A stretch of 64,000 nucleotides of DNA from Atrina japonica (GCA_030159075.1 BROG01000133.1:1290994-1354993); one strand, 5' to 3'; numbered from the stretch's first letter, positions 11,897 to 25,046 are shown. Program-made: numbers and translations. Notes: generated from the sequence alone by a model not told the origin.

Positions 11897-13138
11897 ATAT
11901 AATATATAATTAAGAAATCAATATAAACTGTCTATTAACATTTTTTTATTTATTTTAATAGAAAATAATTTTGCATTATTATTAAGAATAAGTAATATTT
12001 TCTATTAATTTTTTTTTTCGACAGATACTCGACAGACTGACTGATTTTTTTAATTGATAAATATTGTTTTTGATATTAGAAAATGATTTTCTAATATTAA
12101 CAAATTATTTTTAATATCCAAAAATCGATTTTGAATGTAAAAAAGGGGAATAAATTCCACAACGGCTTGTCATAAAATGATATACATGCACCGCATCTTA
12201 TTATTCCGATTTGCGGTGAGTATAATTTTACTTTAAATATTTTAATTATATTCAAAGGAATTATTTCTTTCGTGTAGGAAATAGATTTCTATCTAATTCT
12301 AATTAGATTGCTGGTGTGGGAATGAATTGAGTAGATGAGACAAAATGAGCGATTCATATATAAAACCATCTTCCCAAGTCAAGCAACGACGTGCATCCGG
12401 AAACCTTGACCTGAGAAGATGATATAAAGCTAGCGGTGGCTTTTAATTTAGAAATTAAAGATACACAAGCTTACTACTTTGATCTTTTACTTACTACAGA
12501 CACAGACTGGAAATCAACAAACCAGGCTATACAACAGACGCTACGATTTTGGCTTTCCCATCGTAAATTTACCACATTTAAGTAGTGATATCCTGCAATC
12601 ACCTACACATGATGTTTATATTTCACAAATGATCTGATATGCCGGAGCGTATTCATCATATGAACATTTCATATACAGAGGTAAATTACTGACAAATAAT
12701 TGTCACAGGGATATCAAATGATGTCAATGTTCCGGAAATTTTACGGTAGGTATAATCATAGGCGTAGGAACCGGGGTGCCCACTCCTACTTTTTCACATA
12801 CAAGCAAAATTCTTTTATTCATTGAAGGATTTGAAATTGTCTATTTTTAAAACAAAGAGAAAAAAGGTAAAGCAAGTTTAAGTGTCTGGAAGTCAGAAAT
12901 GGCTTCTAAGATCTTTTGAAATAAAAATTAATTTAAAAAAAAACGAAACTTCCCTTATATATTGCTGTTCTATGTACATGTGTATCATGTTCTCACTTTT
13001 TGATTTAAGGCGGGAACATTATACCATATTTTATGTTTGCTGAAATTGATTCATTGTGTGGTATTAGCCTGTCAATTTAATACGTTTGGCATAAAACAGG
13101 TCCAATTGAATTTCTGGAAGTTATATAATGGACTCTCT
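11335..13138. other. AT-rich intergenic DNA
   Basis: No gene is seen. The stretch includes (AT)n at about 11825-11895 and several short self-complementary AT-rich words around 11690-12130 (for example GAAAATGATTTTCTAATATT). A lone GCGGTGAGT donor-like site lies near 12212. At 12758 a CATAGGCGTAGGAACCGGG end resembles the MITE termini at 2297 and 13139. Confidence 0.4.
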
Positions 13139-14114
13139 CAGTGGCGTAGGAAGTGAAATCAAAAGTGGAGGGGTGGGGGCATTTTTTTCCCAGGAAAAAA
13201 ATTGTTCTCATATGCCTTATAATTATGCAGTTAATACATACAACAGTGGTGGATCCAGAACAAAATTAAAGGTGGGTGTTTTAAGGCTGGTGACATACAT
13301 TTATGCCAATTGGTGACGCAGTGCATACGTCATCAAAAGCAGACTGAGGATTCAAAAATTGGAGTAACGAAAATTTGGGGAAACATGGAAACACAGGATT
13401 ATATAACGGTATCTCTGTTCATGTATATCTCATATAACAGTTTTTAAAAAGTAATAATTCACCGGTAACCAGTCCCAGTTTAAAAAAAAAATTCTAGATC
13501 CGCTGCTGCGACGACTTGATACTTTTGAACGATAAACAGGTCATAATTCAGTGTCCAGAAGTTTCTAAATGAGGACCTCAAAAGGCTTGTAAAACTACCA
13601 AATTTCCATGGAAGCATACTCTTGTTTGCTGTGGAAATAACCCCTCTTGAGTGTGATAACCAATGTGACGCTTAAGCGTGAAACTTGTCGTTAGATCGTA
13701 TTTGGAAGATTCCGAATTTATGATTTTAAAAAGGTGCTTGTCCCGATAGTCTCAAATGAATTATTGCTTTAAAATTTATCCAACAATTTAAAAAAAACAT
13801 GTTCAGTGAGACTTGTATTATGTAAGAAATTAGTATAATTTTGTTACTCTCGACCCAGTCCACCCCTTGAACAAATTCTAAATCCGCATCCGAAGGCAAT
13901 GTGAGAATCACTGAAAACCTCTTACCTAAAATCCTGCATCCGCCTATGATATTATCAACACGTTACCAAATTGTTTCAAATGTTATTGTATTTGTACATT
14001 ATATATGTTTATTACAAAATCAAAAAGCATATGAAAACAAATTTTATACCGGTGAAAATTCTTCATGAAAGAAATTGCACCGAGCCCACTTTTGATTTGC
14101 TTCCTACGCCACTG
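13139..14114. mobile_element. Non-autonomous DNA transposon, about 976 bp, hAT-like ends
   Basis: The left end CAGTGGCGTAGGAAGTGAAA and the right end TTTGCTTCCTACGCCACTG are inverted over about 28 bp, including the adjoining TCAAAAGTGG/CCACTTTTGA. CAGTGGCG-type termini are common in hAT-derived MITEs. The interior includes a block (13290-13370, AGGCTGGTGACAT...GCAGACTGAGG) shared with the element at 59727-60785. No transposase coding sequence is visible. Confidence 0.65.
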
Positions 14115-14341
14115 ATAATGACCTTACCGGTTTGCAATTACTCTGTTTTACTAAGAGAAATGATTAGTTACCTGTTCGATAGCGATTATCAAGTCGTCTG
14201 TACCAATTCCTCACTTATTTCATATGGATTTGACTGTGGACTCGCGGCGGTGTGACCCGGGTCAACAGGGGAGGCTTACTACTCCGTGGCACCTGATCCC
14301 ACCTCTGAATTTCCAGATGGCCTTGTTTGTCCACTTTTCAC

Positions 14342-14468
14342 CAGGGCCTGGCACAATAAAAATTATACTCAACCCTGGTTTATCCTGAAAGCTGATTGGC
14401 TGAGCAGGCTAAGTTGAGAATATTCTCAGACTTGAGTAAATTCTGAATTTTTATGGCACCAGGCCTGA
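14342..14468. mobile_element. Short inverted-repeat MITE
   Basis: CAGGGCCTGGCACAATAAAA at the left is mirrored by TTTTTATGGCACCAGGCCTG at the right, with ACTCAA/TTGAGT arms inside. The sequence between contains further self-complementary words. A related decayed sequence with GAGAATTTTCTCAACTTGGG lies near 40010-40125. Confidence 0.5.
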
Positions 14469-14599
14469 TCTGTATATGTATCATCGATATCTTGAATATT
14501 TATTTTGTGGAATCGGATATTTTTATATAGCTTAGCTAAAAACTGGATAAAATATTGGTTGATACAGTGTGCTCTAAAGTATCGTAGATCCATGGGGTA

Positions 14600-14751
14600 A
14601 ATAGTGTTAGCATATAAACATTCGGATGGCTAGTTTCTGATAAACCACGAAACATTACGAAAGATATTACGAACGGTGCGGCGTACGTCCTAAACATCCC
14701 ATAGACAATTGATTACTGTTGAAATCCTCTGTCTTGTGCACAAAAAACATG
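14600..14751 (+). promoter_or_regulatory. Proposed promoter and start exon region of ERH copy A
   Basis: A 19-bp block, CACGAAACATTACGAAAGA (14646-14664), is identical to one at 31131-31149 that lies the same way upstream of ERH copy B. Both are preceded by a TTCGGA-containing stretch. Both are followed within about 100 bp by an ATG directly abutting a GTA donor (here 14749-14751, then GTAATG). In animal ERH genes the first coding exon can carry little more than the initiator Met, so this fits. The role is inferred from paralogue conservation. Confidence 0.45.
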
Positions 14752-16602
14752 GTAATGACAAAATGTTTTAAATTTAAATTGTTCAGAATATATAGGCCTA
14801 ATGTATATGTGAAAGTAATTGTACATATGTTATTTTTTCAGTCTACCTTTTAGCTCCACGGCCCGGCCGTACACAATCATCATGAGTGAATGAGATTGAA
14901 AATGGCGACCACTGAGTAGGACCCGACTCTAATCTCACTGTTACATGCAGAAACTCTGGTTATTGGACATTAATTGTATCTAGATTAAGGTTTTCTTTAT
15001 TTCAAATATTTACTTGTTACTAGAAATTGCAAATGTCTACGGATTTTTGTGTATAGGAACGTTATTTTTGGGGTGCATTATATTGGCCATTGGCCTTTTT
15101 TAGTCTAGATTGAATGAATAGTCACAGAACCAATGAATAGGCCTAGTATAGGCAGAGACCTATATGTAGGTTAGGTCTTGAAGCCATTTAGTTTGCAAAT
15201 ATGAAATAATGAAATATAAATAATGAGACATGGGTCAAACCTATGGAGAGGGTGAAAGTTTTGACTTGATGAAGGTTTGTTGCAATCTTGGTGACACCAT
15301 TTTTATTATAGTCTAAGTAAAGTAAGTTAGTTACATTAGATGGATAGGAAATTTAGAATTTAATTTACAGTACAATTGGTTGTCCGATTTTAAAAAAAAT
15401 GTGCTGATATCAATAGAAAACAAAAAAATATATCCTATATCTTTTCTACTATTTTTCCTATGGGAATCTCTGTTAGGCATGCAATGTCAAGAAATTGTGT
15501 CATGTGGGTAACTGTTTACTCCTGCCAAAAGAGTGATTTGAAAGGAAATAACTCCCAATGTATTATATTACATAAATAAAATGAATATACATAATATGTT
15601 TATAATAGTCAGAATGCTCCAACAACATGCCTTTCAGATGATTTTATTGTTCTTTCATTTTGAGCAATAAACAGTCCATACCTGTCAAGTCTACCGATTT
15701 CGGCGGTAGTCTACCGATTTTTCTATTCATCTACCGCCGAGAAAAAATCTACCGATTTTTCTAATTTTCAACCGATTTCCCTATATTTCTACCGCTTCTT
15801 GTCCATTTTCCTCGGTAGACATTTTTGTCAGGATTAAATGTTCTAAATCGTAATTTTTCAGTCTATTAATTACAAAAAATAGCTCGAAATTTCTGGCGCC
15901 TCCATTCATTGAGTATTAAGACATTTATTCTAGGTTATATAAGTCCCCTATATCTTCCAAATAGTCATGAAGAACAAGGATAATAACCCTGTTTATTAAT
16001 TAATGTTATTAGACCGTACAGAGGTGTCCTTATCGGACGTGTGCCGACGGTAATTACACAATGACCTGTACTGTGGACAGGTACCTAATATACAGATTGA
16101 TTACCTGTATATCTAAAGACTAAACATCCACACCTATAATCACTATCCATATGTTCTGTCCTATATACAATTATCAAAGATTAACCTCATTGATGTTATA
16201 TTATTTCATGCAGCTTCTGTATCAATCCTCAATGTTTTACTTTAAAAATTTAGCTGAGAAATATTGAAGCGAGATGTGGTGTCTTCTATGACGTCCGCAC
16301 TCCACATACTATACATGTGCTATAAATAATATCTTCTTGTAACACATTGAATTGAATTTAATAAAATGTCACCATGACAGTAAACACATTTATATAACCT
16401 CAATAATCTTTTTTTTTTCTTTTTAAAAACAGATTTGATTTTTCTTTATCAAATCTCATTTTTTTAGTGAACTATTCAGTCATCATTTGTTGTTTTATCT
16501 TATCAATTAATGAAAAAGGTACAATATGACGATAAAAACCTTCAGATAAATATTTGGGTATGCAAATATTTTGGTAATAAATGTTCAAATCTCAAATAAA
16601 TA

Positions 16603-16636
<34 letters not shown>

Positions 16637-19600
16637 GCCTTTGACTTTAAGAATTATCACACTTTCAAATATTTAGCAATCAAACTGAGATTATATTTCT
16701 TCCAGGTAAGTCCAGTTATTTATTTTCTGCATTCCAAATCCAACTGTTATATAAGAATATTCAGAATTTAGTATTTTAAAATTTGTTATAACAAATTAAG
16801 AAATACTAAATTTTAAACATTCTAACATAAAACAATGACCATAACATCATTTTGAGTCTCCCAAGCTGTGTGTGTACATGTATATATTACATGTATTAAA
16901 ACTTCAAAATAAAGCCTATATCTATTCCTTATAAATTTCAAAGTCGACTAGAAAATTAAAGAAATGTGATATATATCAATATTATTGACAATAATTCCCT
17001 TTTAGATGCATAAAATGGCAGATATTGAAGTTTGAAATTATAATTTTTTCTTGTTATTTCCGAAGGGGGATACCCCCTCCCATACCCTCCCCCTTTCACT
17101 TATTTCGACGCAACTGGTACACACATATATATCAGAATGACAATGCATTCATAAAAAGTTTGACAGTTGTACGTATTTTCTACCCCAGACGAATTTCCTA
17201 ATGTTGACAGGTATGACAGTCCCTTTCTTTCACTCCCGCTCTCCAAATTCAACAGATGGTCGCCATTATCTATGTAAAATTACAGTAAGTGTAATTTGAG
17301 TGTGAATATCTAGAACAAAACAGATTAGTTTTTATTTGGCATGGGCCTGGATAAATTACCCTGAATGCTTAGATTACCGCCTAGTTAAAATTAAAAAGTT
17401 AATTTCAACCATTTTGTTTTAATCCACGAAAACCAGTGGACACAATTAATGTGACTTAGACTATAGATTAACTTCACCAGTGCTCGAACAAAAACACAAT
17501 TTTTCGTAAATTTTGATGTTATGACAGACACAAGTTGAGTATTTTCTGTAATGTGTGAACCATGTGACTTTTGAAATGTAATTTTTCATAAATTTTGAGG
17601 TTATGACAGACACAAATTGAGTATTTTCTGTAATGTGTGAGCCATGTGACTTTTGAAATATATTTTTGGCATCTGATCACATGACACCACTGGAACAGTG
17701 CTGGAACACTGCAAATTTTTGTTATATTTCAGTTGCTAAATGACATTAAAACTTTGTTCTGTTGTAAAATACAGACTACAGTAATATTCATTTTCAGGTA
17801 TATTAACATGGTTAAAACGGGAACAAGATAAACACAACTTTTCAACTCAAATTTTCAAACATTTTTGGTTCAATATTGGCATGAAGTGTTGTCTGCAGAA
17901 GTTTAAGTTATATAATCTATATAGAATTCTCATCACCGAGAGGTAGATGAGTCAGATCATATCCCATAATTATGTCACCCTTTGCTTGATTGGCCTCATT
18001 ATTTGTATAGACGAGGAAACTGTAAATTTAAGTGTTTGAACACTGTTCCCATTTTACCACTGGTCAAGTAAGTCTACTTTGATAAAACTGCTTGGCATAT
18101 GTTAAAATTCAGCTGACTATATTGCCAAAATCAGCTAACATTTTGTATGACTTAAGATATATGTCTAAAAATTCTGACTGAATCATAGTGGTCTTATTAG
18201 CAAGATACCGTAGTCTCCTAATTGGATATCTCGACTAATTTATTGAGAAATTCTCAGAAAACACAAAATAATTGAAATGATTTGTGACTTTGTGAATATC
18301 ATCTAATATGATTAGGCATTGCCTATGGTAGAGCACAGTTCAAAATGAATGTTTCATGTATTTTAGCATTAGATTGTATAGTTGCATACCGGTAGATAGA
18401 GCAGTAGGTAGACATTAAAATTGAAATGAATCAGCAATATAGAAAAGCTTCATGATTGGGTTCAAGATACATCATTTGCAATTATCCATGATTCATGAAT
18501 AAAGATGGTGGCAAATAGTGTAGTCAGTATTGAGTAATGGCATTTTCCAGTCAGAATATGACTTAACAGTATATCTCACTTGATACACATTAAATTGTTT
18601 GATAGTATCTTGTATGGCTTTTTAGTTCATTTTCACGCTTTCAACCACTAAGCTCATTTTGCATTTGGCCCGTTCGAGCTGCGCTCTCTGTAAATGTACA
18701 AGTAATATTACATGTACCTCTCTGAATTATTATATTATAATGGAAATTTGTATATTCATGTTTCTTGGAACAGGGATGGTTGATAGTTTGCTATAATATG
18801 CATACAAAGCACTGCATACAAACCTTGGGATTTGATTTTTATATTTCTTTTTGTTTTTTTATTTTTTGTAGTCGCATACAATTCTGTTGGTTCAACCAAA
18901 TCAAAAAGCTGAAACAAGAACCTACTCTGATTATGAATCACTGAATGAATGTCTAGAAGGTATGTTACCAATATTATTTTCAAAAAATGTAGATATGATT
19001 TTAATATTGCTGTGAAACAAAACTGCAAGGCTGACATCTAACACATGTTGAAAAAAAGCCAAATAAATAAAATCCCAAAACAAATGTAAACAAAACATAC
19101 TGTCTCCAGAAAAGAATATTTAGGACAGTGAATATCATTTAAGTGAGATAGGAATATTAAGGCCAGCCAGTGTCATTTTTAAGTAAGAAAGACACACTTA
19201 GAATTATTCTCATCTTTGTCAGCTTCAGTTGATGGTCCAAAACTCAGGTTTAAATACTTCCAGGTAAAACAATTTATACTGAACTAAATTCTGCTGATTT
19301 AAAGAAAACATTGTAAAACTCAGTACTTTTGTTGCATATTTCATATATTGGAAATATTTAACCACCCACTTTAACTCGCACACAAACTTTAACTCACATC
19401 AACTCTAACTCAATGGTGTAATAGGACGTTTGAATCACTATAAGGTAATGTTAAAAACTTTGTAATACTTTATAAAGTGGTCAACAACAGTCAACAGAAG
19501 CAGAAACTTTATATCATTCAGAAGAAACGTAAACTTAGCTTAGCATATCATAGTGCTTACTGCAAATTAGACCTTTGGCATAATATGAGAGTACACAAAT

Positions 19601-22600
19601 GTAGGCCAACTTGTACATAAATCTCTCTCTCTGTCTCTCTCTCTGTCTCTCTCTCTCGTTTCAGTATTTCAAAACTGTTGCCATTAGATGGTTGGCAGTA
19701 CACATATTGTAATTACAGTCACACAAAGCAAACAAATAACGAAAGTACAGTACATTTAATGAAACACTATATATACACATAACGTTCAACACGAGCATGT
19801 CCTTTGTTGCCTCATTTATCATGATATCACCCTCCTCAGAATAGATGATAACTATGAACTCCAAAATTCAAAATCCGATGGATTTAAAAAGAAGAACTGT
19901 CAGTTGCCTTTAGTTGCATTGGAATTCTGTGTTGATTTCCAGATATGGAATAGAAATACTGTATTCGCTATAGTATACTGGTGTGGTATGCTGGATTTGA
20001 TACATGGGGATGATATTCTGGATTAATATTCTGATTTAAGATACTGTTTCGAGACCTACATGTACATATAAACACAAAACATAACACACAAGGAAATTGA
20101 TTCATTTCATACTACTGAGAATAACATGGTATGTTATCACTTATGAATACACAAATACATTTTTCTATTACTTATATAACAAAATTAATGTTGGTCACTT
20201 AAAAGTATTAAAGCATAACAACTATGCAAGCATCTAGCTGACATTGTAAAAGTGGAACCATCCATTTTGATTTGACCCCTTTTATGCATATGGAATTGTC
20301 CTAACCTAGTGATTATATAAACCCTGCACCATGAACTTTCAACAGATAAAAACATTAAATGCTGGGGAAGAGAACAGATCTGCGGAAATAATAGGTGAAT
20401 CCTCTATTAGGTAAATGCCTGAACATAGCAGAGGGTCGAATAGAGCCGTCTTACCTTTTAGTGGAATACAACTTACTATTGGGTTTATAATAACTGTAGG
20501 TAGAGCGCTTAGCCAAGTTGGCATGACACAGCGTGGCACATCATGTAGGCTTACATAATTAGGTTGTAAGCTAGGTTATCCGCCAGTAGGAAACTGCTAT
20601 TTAGATGTTTCACTGAATTTGATAGGGTAAGTCGATAACTGGCAAGTCACTTAGACCTGAACATAACTGACCAGTGGCACATCGGTACATACTGGCCCAT
20701 CATCAAATGGCACGCCACCGAGTGACGCATCAGGTTGTAAGCTAGGTTATCCGCCAGTAGGAAACTGCTATTTAGATGTTTCACTGAATTTGATAGGGTA
20801 AGTCGATAACTGGCAAGTCACTTAGACCTGAACATAACTGACCAGTGGCACATCGGTACATACTGGCCCATCATCAAATGGCACGCCACCGAGTGACGCA
20901 TCAGGGAGTGACAGACTATACGTTGGCAAGCCAGTTGTTTGGCATATTTTGTATATATATACACCATTGGCAAGCCAGTTGTTTGGCATATTTTGTATAT
21001 ATATACTGTTGGCAAGCCAGTTGTTTGGCATATTTTGTATATATATATACACCTATACATGTCATGCTTCATGAAGCCATTCTTATATGCTGACTGTAAT
21101 GTTATATTTGTAGGAATATGTAAAATATATGAAGAACATTTGAAGAGAAAGAATCCAACAAGTCCATCAATAACATATGACATAGCTCAGCTGTTTCAGT
21201 TTGTTGATGATTTGGCTGATTTAAGCTGCCTAGTGTAAGTACTTCTTGTATGATCAGAATGACGGAATACAGTCAAACTGAAATAAAACACATCTCTAAT
21301 TCATTATACGAATAGTCAAAACGCTGGTAAAACAAAGTGAACAGTCATTACACTTTTTTTTCTGGGGTTGAACTCCATCAGGGTATAGCAACAGAAGCAA
21401 CCAGGACAAATTGAAATTTGTTTTTAACAATGACAGCGTGAAGCTGCCACGTGTATAGCCAGTCCTACCTGCTTTGTATAGCAAGCTGTAACCATAATAT
21501 AGCTACCTGTCTTTTGTATAGACAGTCTAACCATTATGTAGCTACCTGTAGTGTATAGCTTGTCTAACCATAATTTAGCTTCCTGTCACGTGTATAGATA
21601 GTCTAACCATAATGTAGCTACCTGTCACGTGTATCGACAGTCTAAACCAAAATGTAGCTACCTGTCACGTGTATAGAGTCTAACCATAATGAAACTACCT
21701 GTAGTGTATAGCTTGTCTAACCATAATGTAGCTACCTGTAGTGTAAAGCTTGTCTAACCATAATGTAGCTACCTGTAGTGTATAGCTTGTCTAACCATAA
21801 GGTAGTTACCTGTAGTGTATAGCTTGTCTAACCATAATGTAGCTACCTGTAGTGTATAGCTTGTCTAACCATAATGTAGCTTCCTGTAGCGTATAGTCTA
21901 ACCATAATGTAGCTTCCTGTCACGTGTATAGAGTCTAACCATAATGAAGCTACCTGTCATGTGTATATACAGTCTAACCATAATGCAGCTATCTGTAGTG
22001 TATAGCTAGTCTAACCATAATGTAGCTACCTGTCATGATTAAAGACAGTCTAACCATAATGTAGCTACCTGTCACGTGTATAGAGTCTAACCATATTGTA
22101 ACTACCTGTCATGTGTATAGACAGTCTTACCGTAATGTAGCTACCTGTAGTGAATAGCTAGTCTAACCATAATTTTGCTACCTGTCATGTGTATAGAGTC
22201 TAACCATAACGTAGCTACCTGTCACATGTATAGACACTAACCATAATGTAGCTACTTGTCATGTGTATAGACAGTCTAGCCATAATGTAGCTACCTGTCA
22301 TGTCACTCATGTGTATAGCCATGTCTTAGTCTTATCATGATGTAGTTACCTGCCATGTGTATAGTCTTAGTATATGTCTGTATAGTATGATGTAGCTACC
22401 TCTCATGTGTATAGACAGTCTAACCATAATGTAGCTGCCTGTCATGTCACTCATGTGTAGCCAGTCCTACCTGCTTTGTATAGCCAGTTTAACCATAATG
22501 TAGTTACCTGTCATGTGTATAGCCAGTCTAACCATAATGTAGCTGCCTGTCATGTCACTCATGTGTAGCCAGTCCTACCTGCTTTGTATAGCCAGTTTAA

Positions 22601-23961
22601 CCATAATGTAGCTACCTGTCATGTGTATAGAGTCTAACCATAATGTAGCTGCCTGTCATATCACTCATGTGTAGCCTGTCCTACCTGCTTTGTATAGCCA
22701 GTTTAACCATAATGTAGCTACCTGTCATGTGTATAGCCAGTCTTACCATAATGTAGCTACCTGCCATGTGTATAGCCAGTCTTACCATAATGCATCATTT
22801 TCACTGTCATTTGTCATATTCACATTTGATGAATCTTTATAAAATTTGACTAATAAAATTCACTTTCAGTGAAAATCATTTATTGAATGAAAATTTGGGG
22901 CTAAAATATTCTTCAGAATATTTGAAAGTAATAAACCCATGTACATGTGAATATGCATCTTCTATCTGCCTGTATACACTAAACCCTCAAGTTTATTACA
23001 CACCTGAGCATTGTTTTGCTGATATGTACAGTAGGTAAATTGCTAAAGAAATGCTACTTGTCATGCCTAATTTAACATTCCTGCAAATCATACTGCCTCT
23101 TGTGATACCCTAATCAGCATCCATGGTAAATAATTAATTCCTGATATCCTTAATTAGATTTAAAACTCAGAAAACTTCATCACATGTTGATATGTCAGAC
23201 AAAGATCCACTGATATGGATGCCATCAAATACATGTCTCATTATCGAAAAATAATGTTTCCCACCCCAATTACACTTACAAAATATGAAGTAAAAATAAT
23301 AATAGTTGTAGTCTTTAAGGCCAAGGTCACCATGGTAGTCTGTAAATATTTTTGTATGGAGTATATCTTGCACATCTCAAAGGGGAATGTATTCATACTT
23401 CACACAATAGTTTTTATGAATGTCATACCTTAAAGGTCAAGGTCACTATAGCAAACTAGCACTTTTAAAAAGAAATAACTCCCTCTAACATTTTCATCAT
23501 AAAGAAACTCTTTCACAATTCTCTATTTATGATGGGCGTTTTTTGTACTGTTTGAAGTACTCTTTTTTTGGTAGATTTATCATGTTGGGAACATGACAAC
23601 CGTTGTTAGTGAGCCTTTATGTTACTTTTTACATCTTTTGATAATATTTGTTTTTATTTGGATATCTAAGTATCATTAGTACATAATATATTTGTATGAA
23701 ATATGTGTTTAGATTGCTTGAAAAGATTTGTCAATTTTGTTTCAAGTTGCAGATTCTAGGATTCTGTTTATATTTCTGCAATCACAGAAAATCATTGACC
23801 CTATGTATTGGGTAAAGGAAAAGTATTAAGATTTGTTTGATATTACCTGTATTGTTATTATTTGTAGGTATAATAAATCAACGCACACCTACCAACCTCA
23901 TAACAAAGAATGGTTAAAGGACAAAATCTATTCGATGTTAAGGAAACAAGCAGGCCAGTAA
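14749..23961 (+). CDS. ERH: Enhancer of rudimentary homologue, tandem copy A (four-exon gene)
   Basis: ERH is a small, highly conserved nuclear homodimer that acts as an RNA-processing and transcription cofactor. Certain coding exons are 18872-18959, 21114-21234 and 23868-23961, joined at consensus GT-AG sites in phases 1 and 2 and ending in TAA. The initiator Met is predicted on a mini-exon at 14749-14751 because exon 2 begins in phase 0 with SHTILLVQP, the residues after Met in known ERH proteins. The product is 101 residues (vertebrate ERH is about 104). It keeps TYSDYES with the Thr and Ser that are CK2 sites in human [11 protein letters not shown], and the DLSCLVY core. Relative to copy B and to human ERH it has changes in the central helix ([14 protein letters not shown]), so it looks like the more derived copy. 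Introns 1-3 are about 4.1, 2.15 and 2.6 kb. The frame is intact and spliced, so this is not a retrocopy. Confidence 0.93.
15678..17214. mobile_element. Non-autonomous hAT-like element in ERH copy A intron 1
   Basis: The left end ATACCTGTCAAG and the right end GTTGACAGGTAT are inverted. They are flanked by AACAGTCC (15670-15677) and GACAGTCC (17215-17222), an 8-bp target duplication with one mismatch, as expected for hAT elements. The left subterminal region has repeated CTACCGATTT words. The interior includes an (AATC)n run (16604-16637), a perfect 18-bp palindrome AATTTGTTATAACAAATT inside longer arms (16765-16812), and a C-rich tract at 17060-17100. No transposase is recognised. Confidence 0.65.
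17500..17665. repeat. Two-copy tandem repeat, about 85 bp unit
   Basis: Two adjacent copies share AATTTTGA.GTTATGACAGACACAA, TTGAGTATTTTCTGTAATG and CCATGTGACTTTTGAAAT, with few differences. The repeat lies in ERH copy A intron 1. Confidence 0.85.
19622..19659. repeat. (TCTC)n / CTGT microsatellite
   Basis: A pyrimidine-only run of CTCTCT interrupted by CTGTCT lies in intron 2 of ERH copy A. Confidence 0.85.
20561..20902. repeat. Perfect 171-bp tandem duplication
   Basis: The segment starting AGGTTGTAAGCTAGGTTATC at 20561 is repeated without any difference I can see from 20732. Both copies run through CACGCCACCGAGTGACGCAT. Perfect identity in a region where other repeats are decayed means a very recent duplication, or an assembly join artefact. 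It lies in ERH copy A intron 2, shortly before exon 3. Confidence 0.9.
20920..21052. repeat. Three-copy, roughly 40-bp tandem repeat next to an exon acceptor
   Basis: TTGGCAAGCCAGTTGTTTGG followed by CATATTTTGTATATATATAC occurs three times in a row with small length changes in the AT tract. The array ends about 60 bp before the ERH copy A exon 3 acceptor at 21113. Confidence 0.9.
21470..22800. repeat. Long minisatellite in ERH copy A intron 3
   Basis: More than 30 imperfect units of roughly 35-45 bp are built from AGTCTAACCATAATGTAGCT, ACCTGTCATGTGTATAG or ACCTGTAGTGTATAGC. Toward the right end a longer composite unit (with CACTCATGTGTAGCCAGTCC and TACCTGCTTTGTATAGCCAG) repeats three times, showing higher-order amplification. 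The array starts about 240 bp after exon 3 and fills about half of intron 3. Confidence 0.92.
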
Positions 23962-24895
23962 TACTTTATTGGATGTGTTTCAACTTGACGTAATGGTACA
24001 TAAGTGTTGTACATATGTGTAAAGACTGGAGAAAAGAGTTACTGTCACCCTTGGTGAAATAGAGTTACTGTCACCCTTGGTTCTCACAAGTATGGACCCA
24101 AAGGCAATGAACATTTGTTTTATTCATTTAGCATTGAAAATGGAGTATCTTTAGGTATATGCATGCAGTGTGTGTGTGTGTGTGTGTGTGAATGTGAGTG
24201 TGTGTGTCAAAAAAGAATGTTTTCTGCTTTTTCATATAGAAATTAAGACATAATTTAAAATAGAAATTACAAGCACATATTTCTTTGCAATTATAGAGCA
24301 AACAGCTATTTTTTTCCCTCAGTTTAGCTCAAAATGAGGATGACTTCTTGAAAGGCAACAGCAAAATGGGCTGATTGTCAAGAATTTACTCAGGATTCTT
24401 TTTTCTTTGTCATATATTGAAGATGTCAGATCCTAGAAAGATCTAGATATAGATGTTAATCATAATATCCAGATTTCTAAGACAATATCATTTAACATAT
24501 ATTTACTTTGATAATGTGAAAAATCATGTGTGCATAAACTTTGTCAAAATACATGTTTTTAGAACTGTTAGTATATTTGTTTGTTTGTTAACTTTTCAAT
24601 ATCCATTGTAAATCAGAAATTATTGTGAAATGTATGTGAGGAAGATGAAACTCATAACCATGTATTGTCAGTCAAAATACCATATCATGACATTTTGTAT
24701 ATCTTTGTATGAACATGTACCTCATATGACACACAGACTTCATCAGATATGGTTAAGTCTGTAAAATACCGTCAAGCACAATGATAAATGAGATAATCTT
24801 ATCCATAAGGCAATGTTTAGTTAATTACATACACTAGAATTCATTTTGTTTAACAGATTAAATTTGTTCATTTCATTAAAGTCATGAAAAATAAA
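23962..24895 (+). other. Probable 3' UTR of ERH copy A
   Basis: The sequence after the stop codon shares blocks with that after ERH copy B: GTACATATGTGTAAAGACTGG here versus GTACATATTTGTGAAAAGGC there. Near 24837-24895 AGAATTCATTTTGTTTAACA is followed by GATTAAATTTGTTCATTTC, ATTAAAG and an AATAAA at 24890-24895. The same order is found at 42614-42682. The AATAAA is a plausible polyadenylation signal, and a short (TG)n run lies at 24166-24190. Confidence 0.55.
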
Positions 24896-24963
24896 TTTTC
24901 CTTTTTTTGTGTTTTGTACTTTAATGTAAGCTTTTTACTTTACTTTGCATGTGTTTGTGGGTT

Positions 24964-24966
<3 letters not shown>

Positions 24967-25042
<76 letters not shown>
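24967..25042. repeat. (AT)n microsatellite
   Basis: A pure AT run of about 76 bp lies just beyond the putative polyadenylation site of ERH copy A. The following 60 bp contain two direct copies of ATTTCAACAAATACATTCAA with AAACCTTTTT (25070-25137). Confidence 0.92.

Positions 25043-25046
<4 letters not shown>

Noticed and set aside
21470..22800. Regularly repeated units resembling a CRISPR array
   Set aside because: The units vary in length and sequence and have no constant repeat with unique spacers; this is an intronic minisatellite in a eukaryotic gene.
14749..23961. ERH copy A as a processed pseudogene
   Set aside because: It keeps three introns at the same positions and phases as copy B, consensus splice sites, and an intact frame with its own stop codon.
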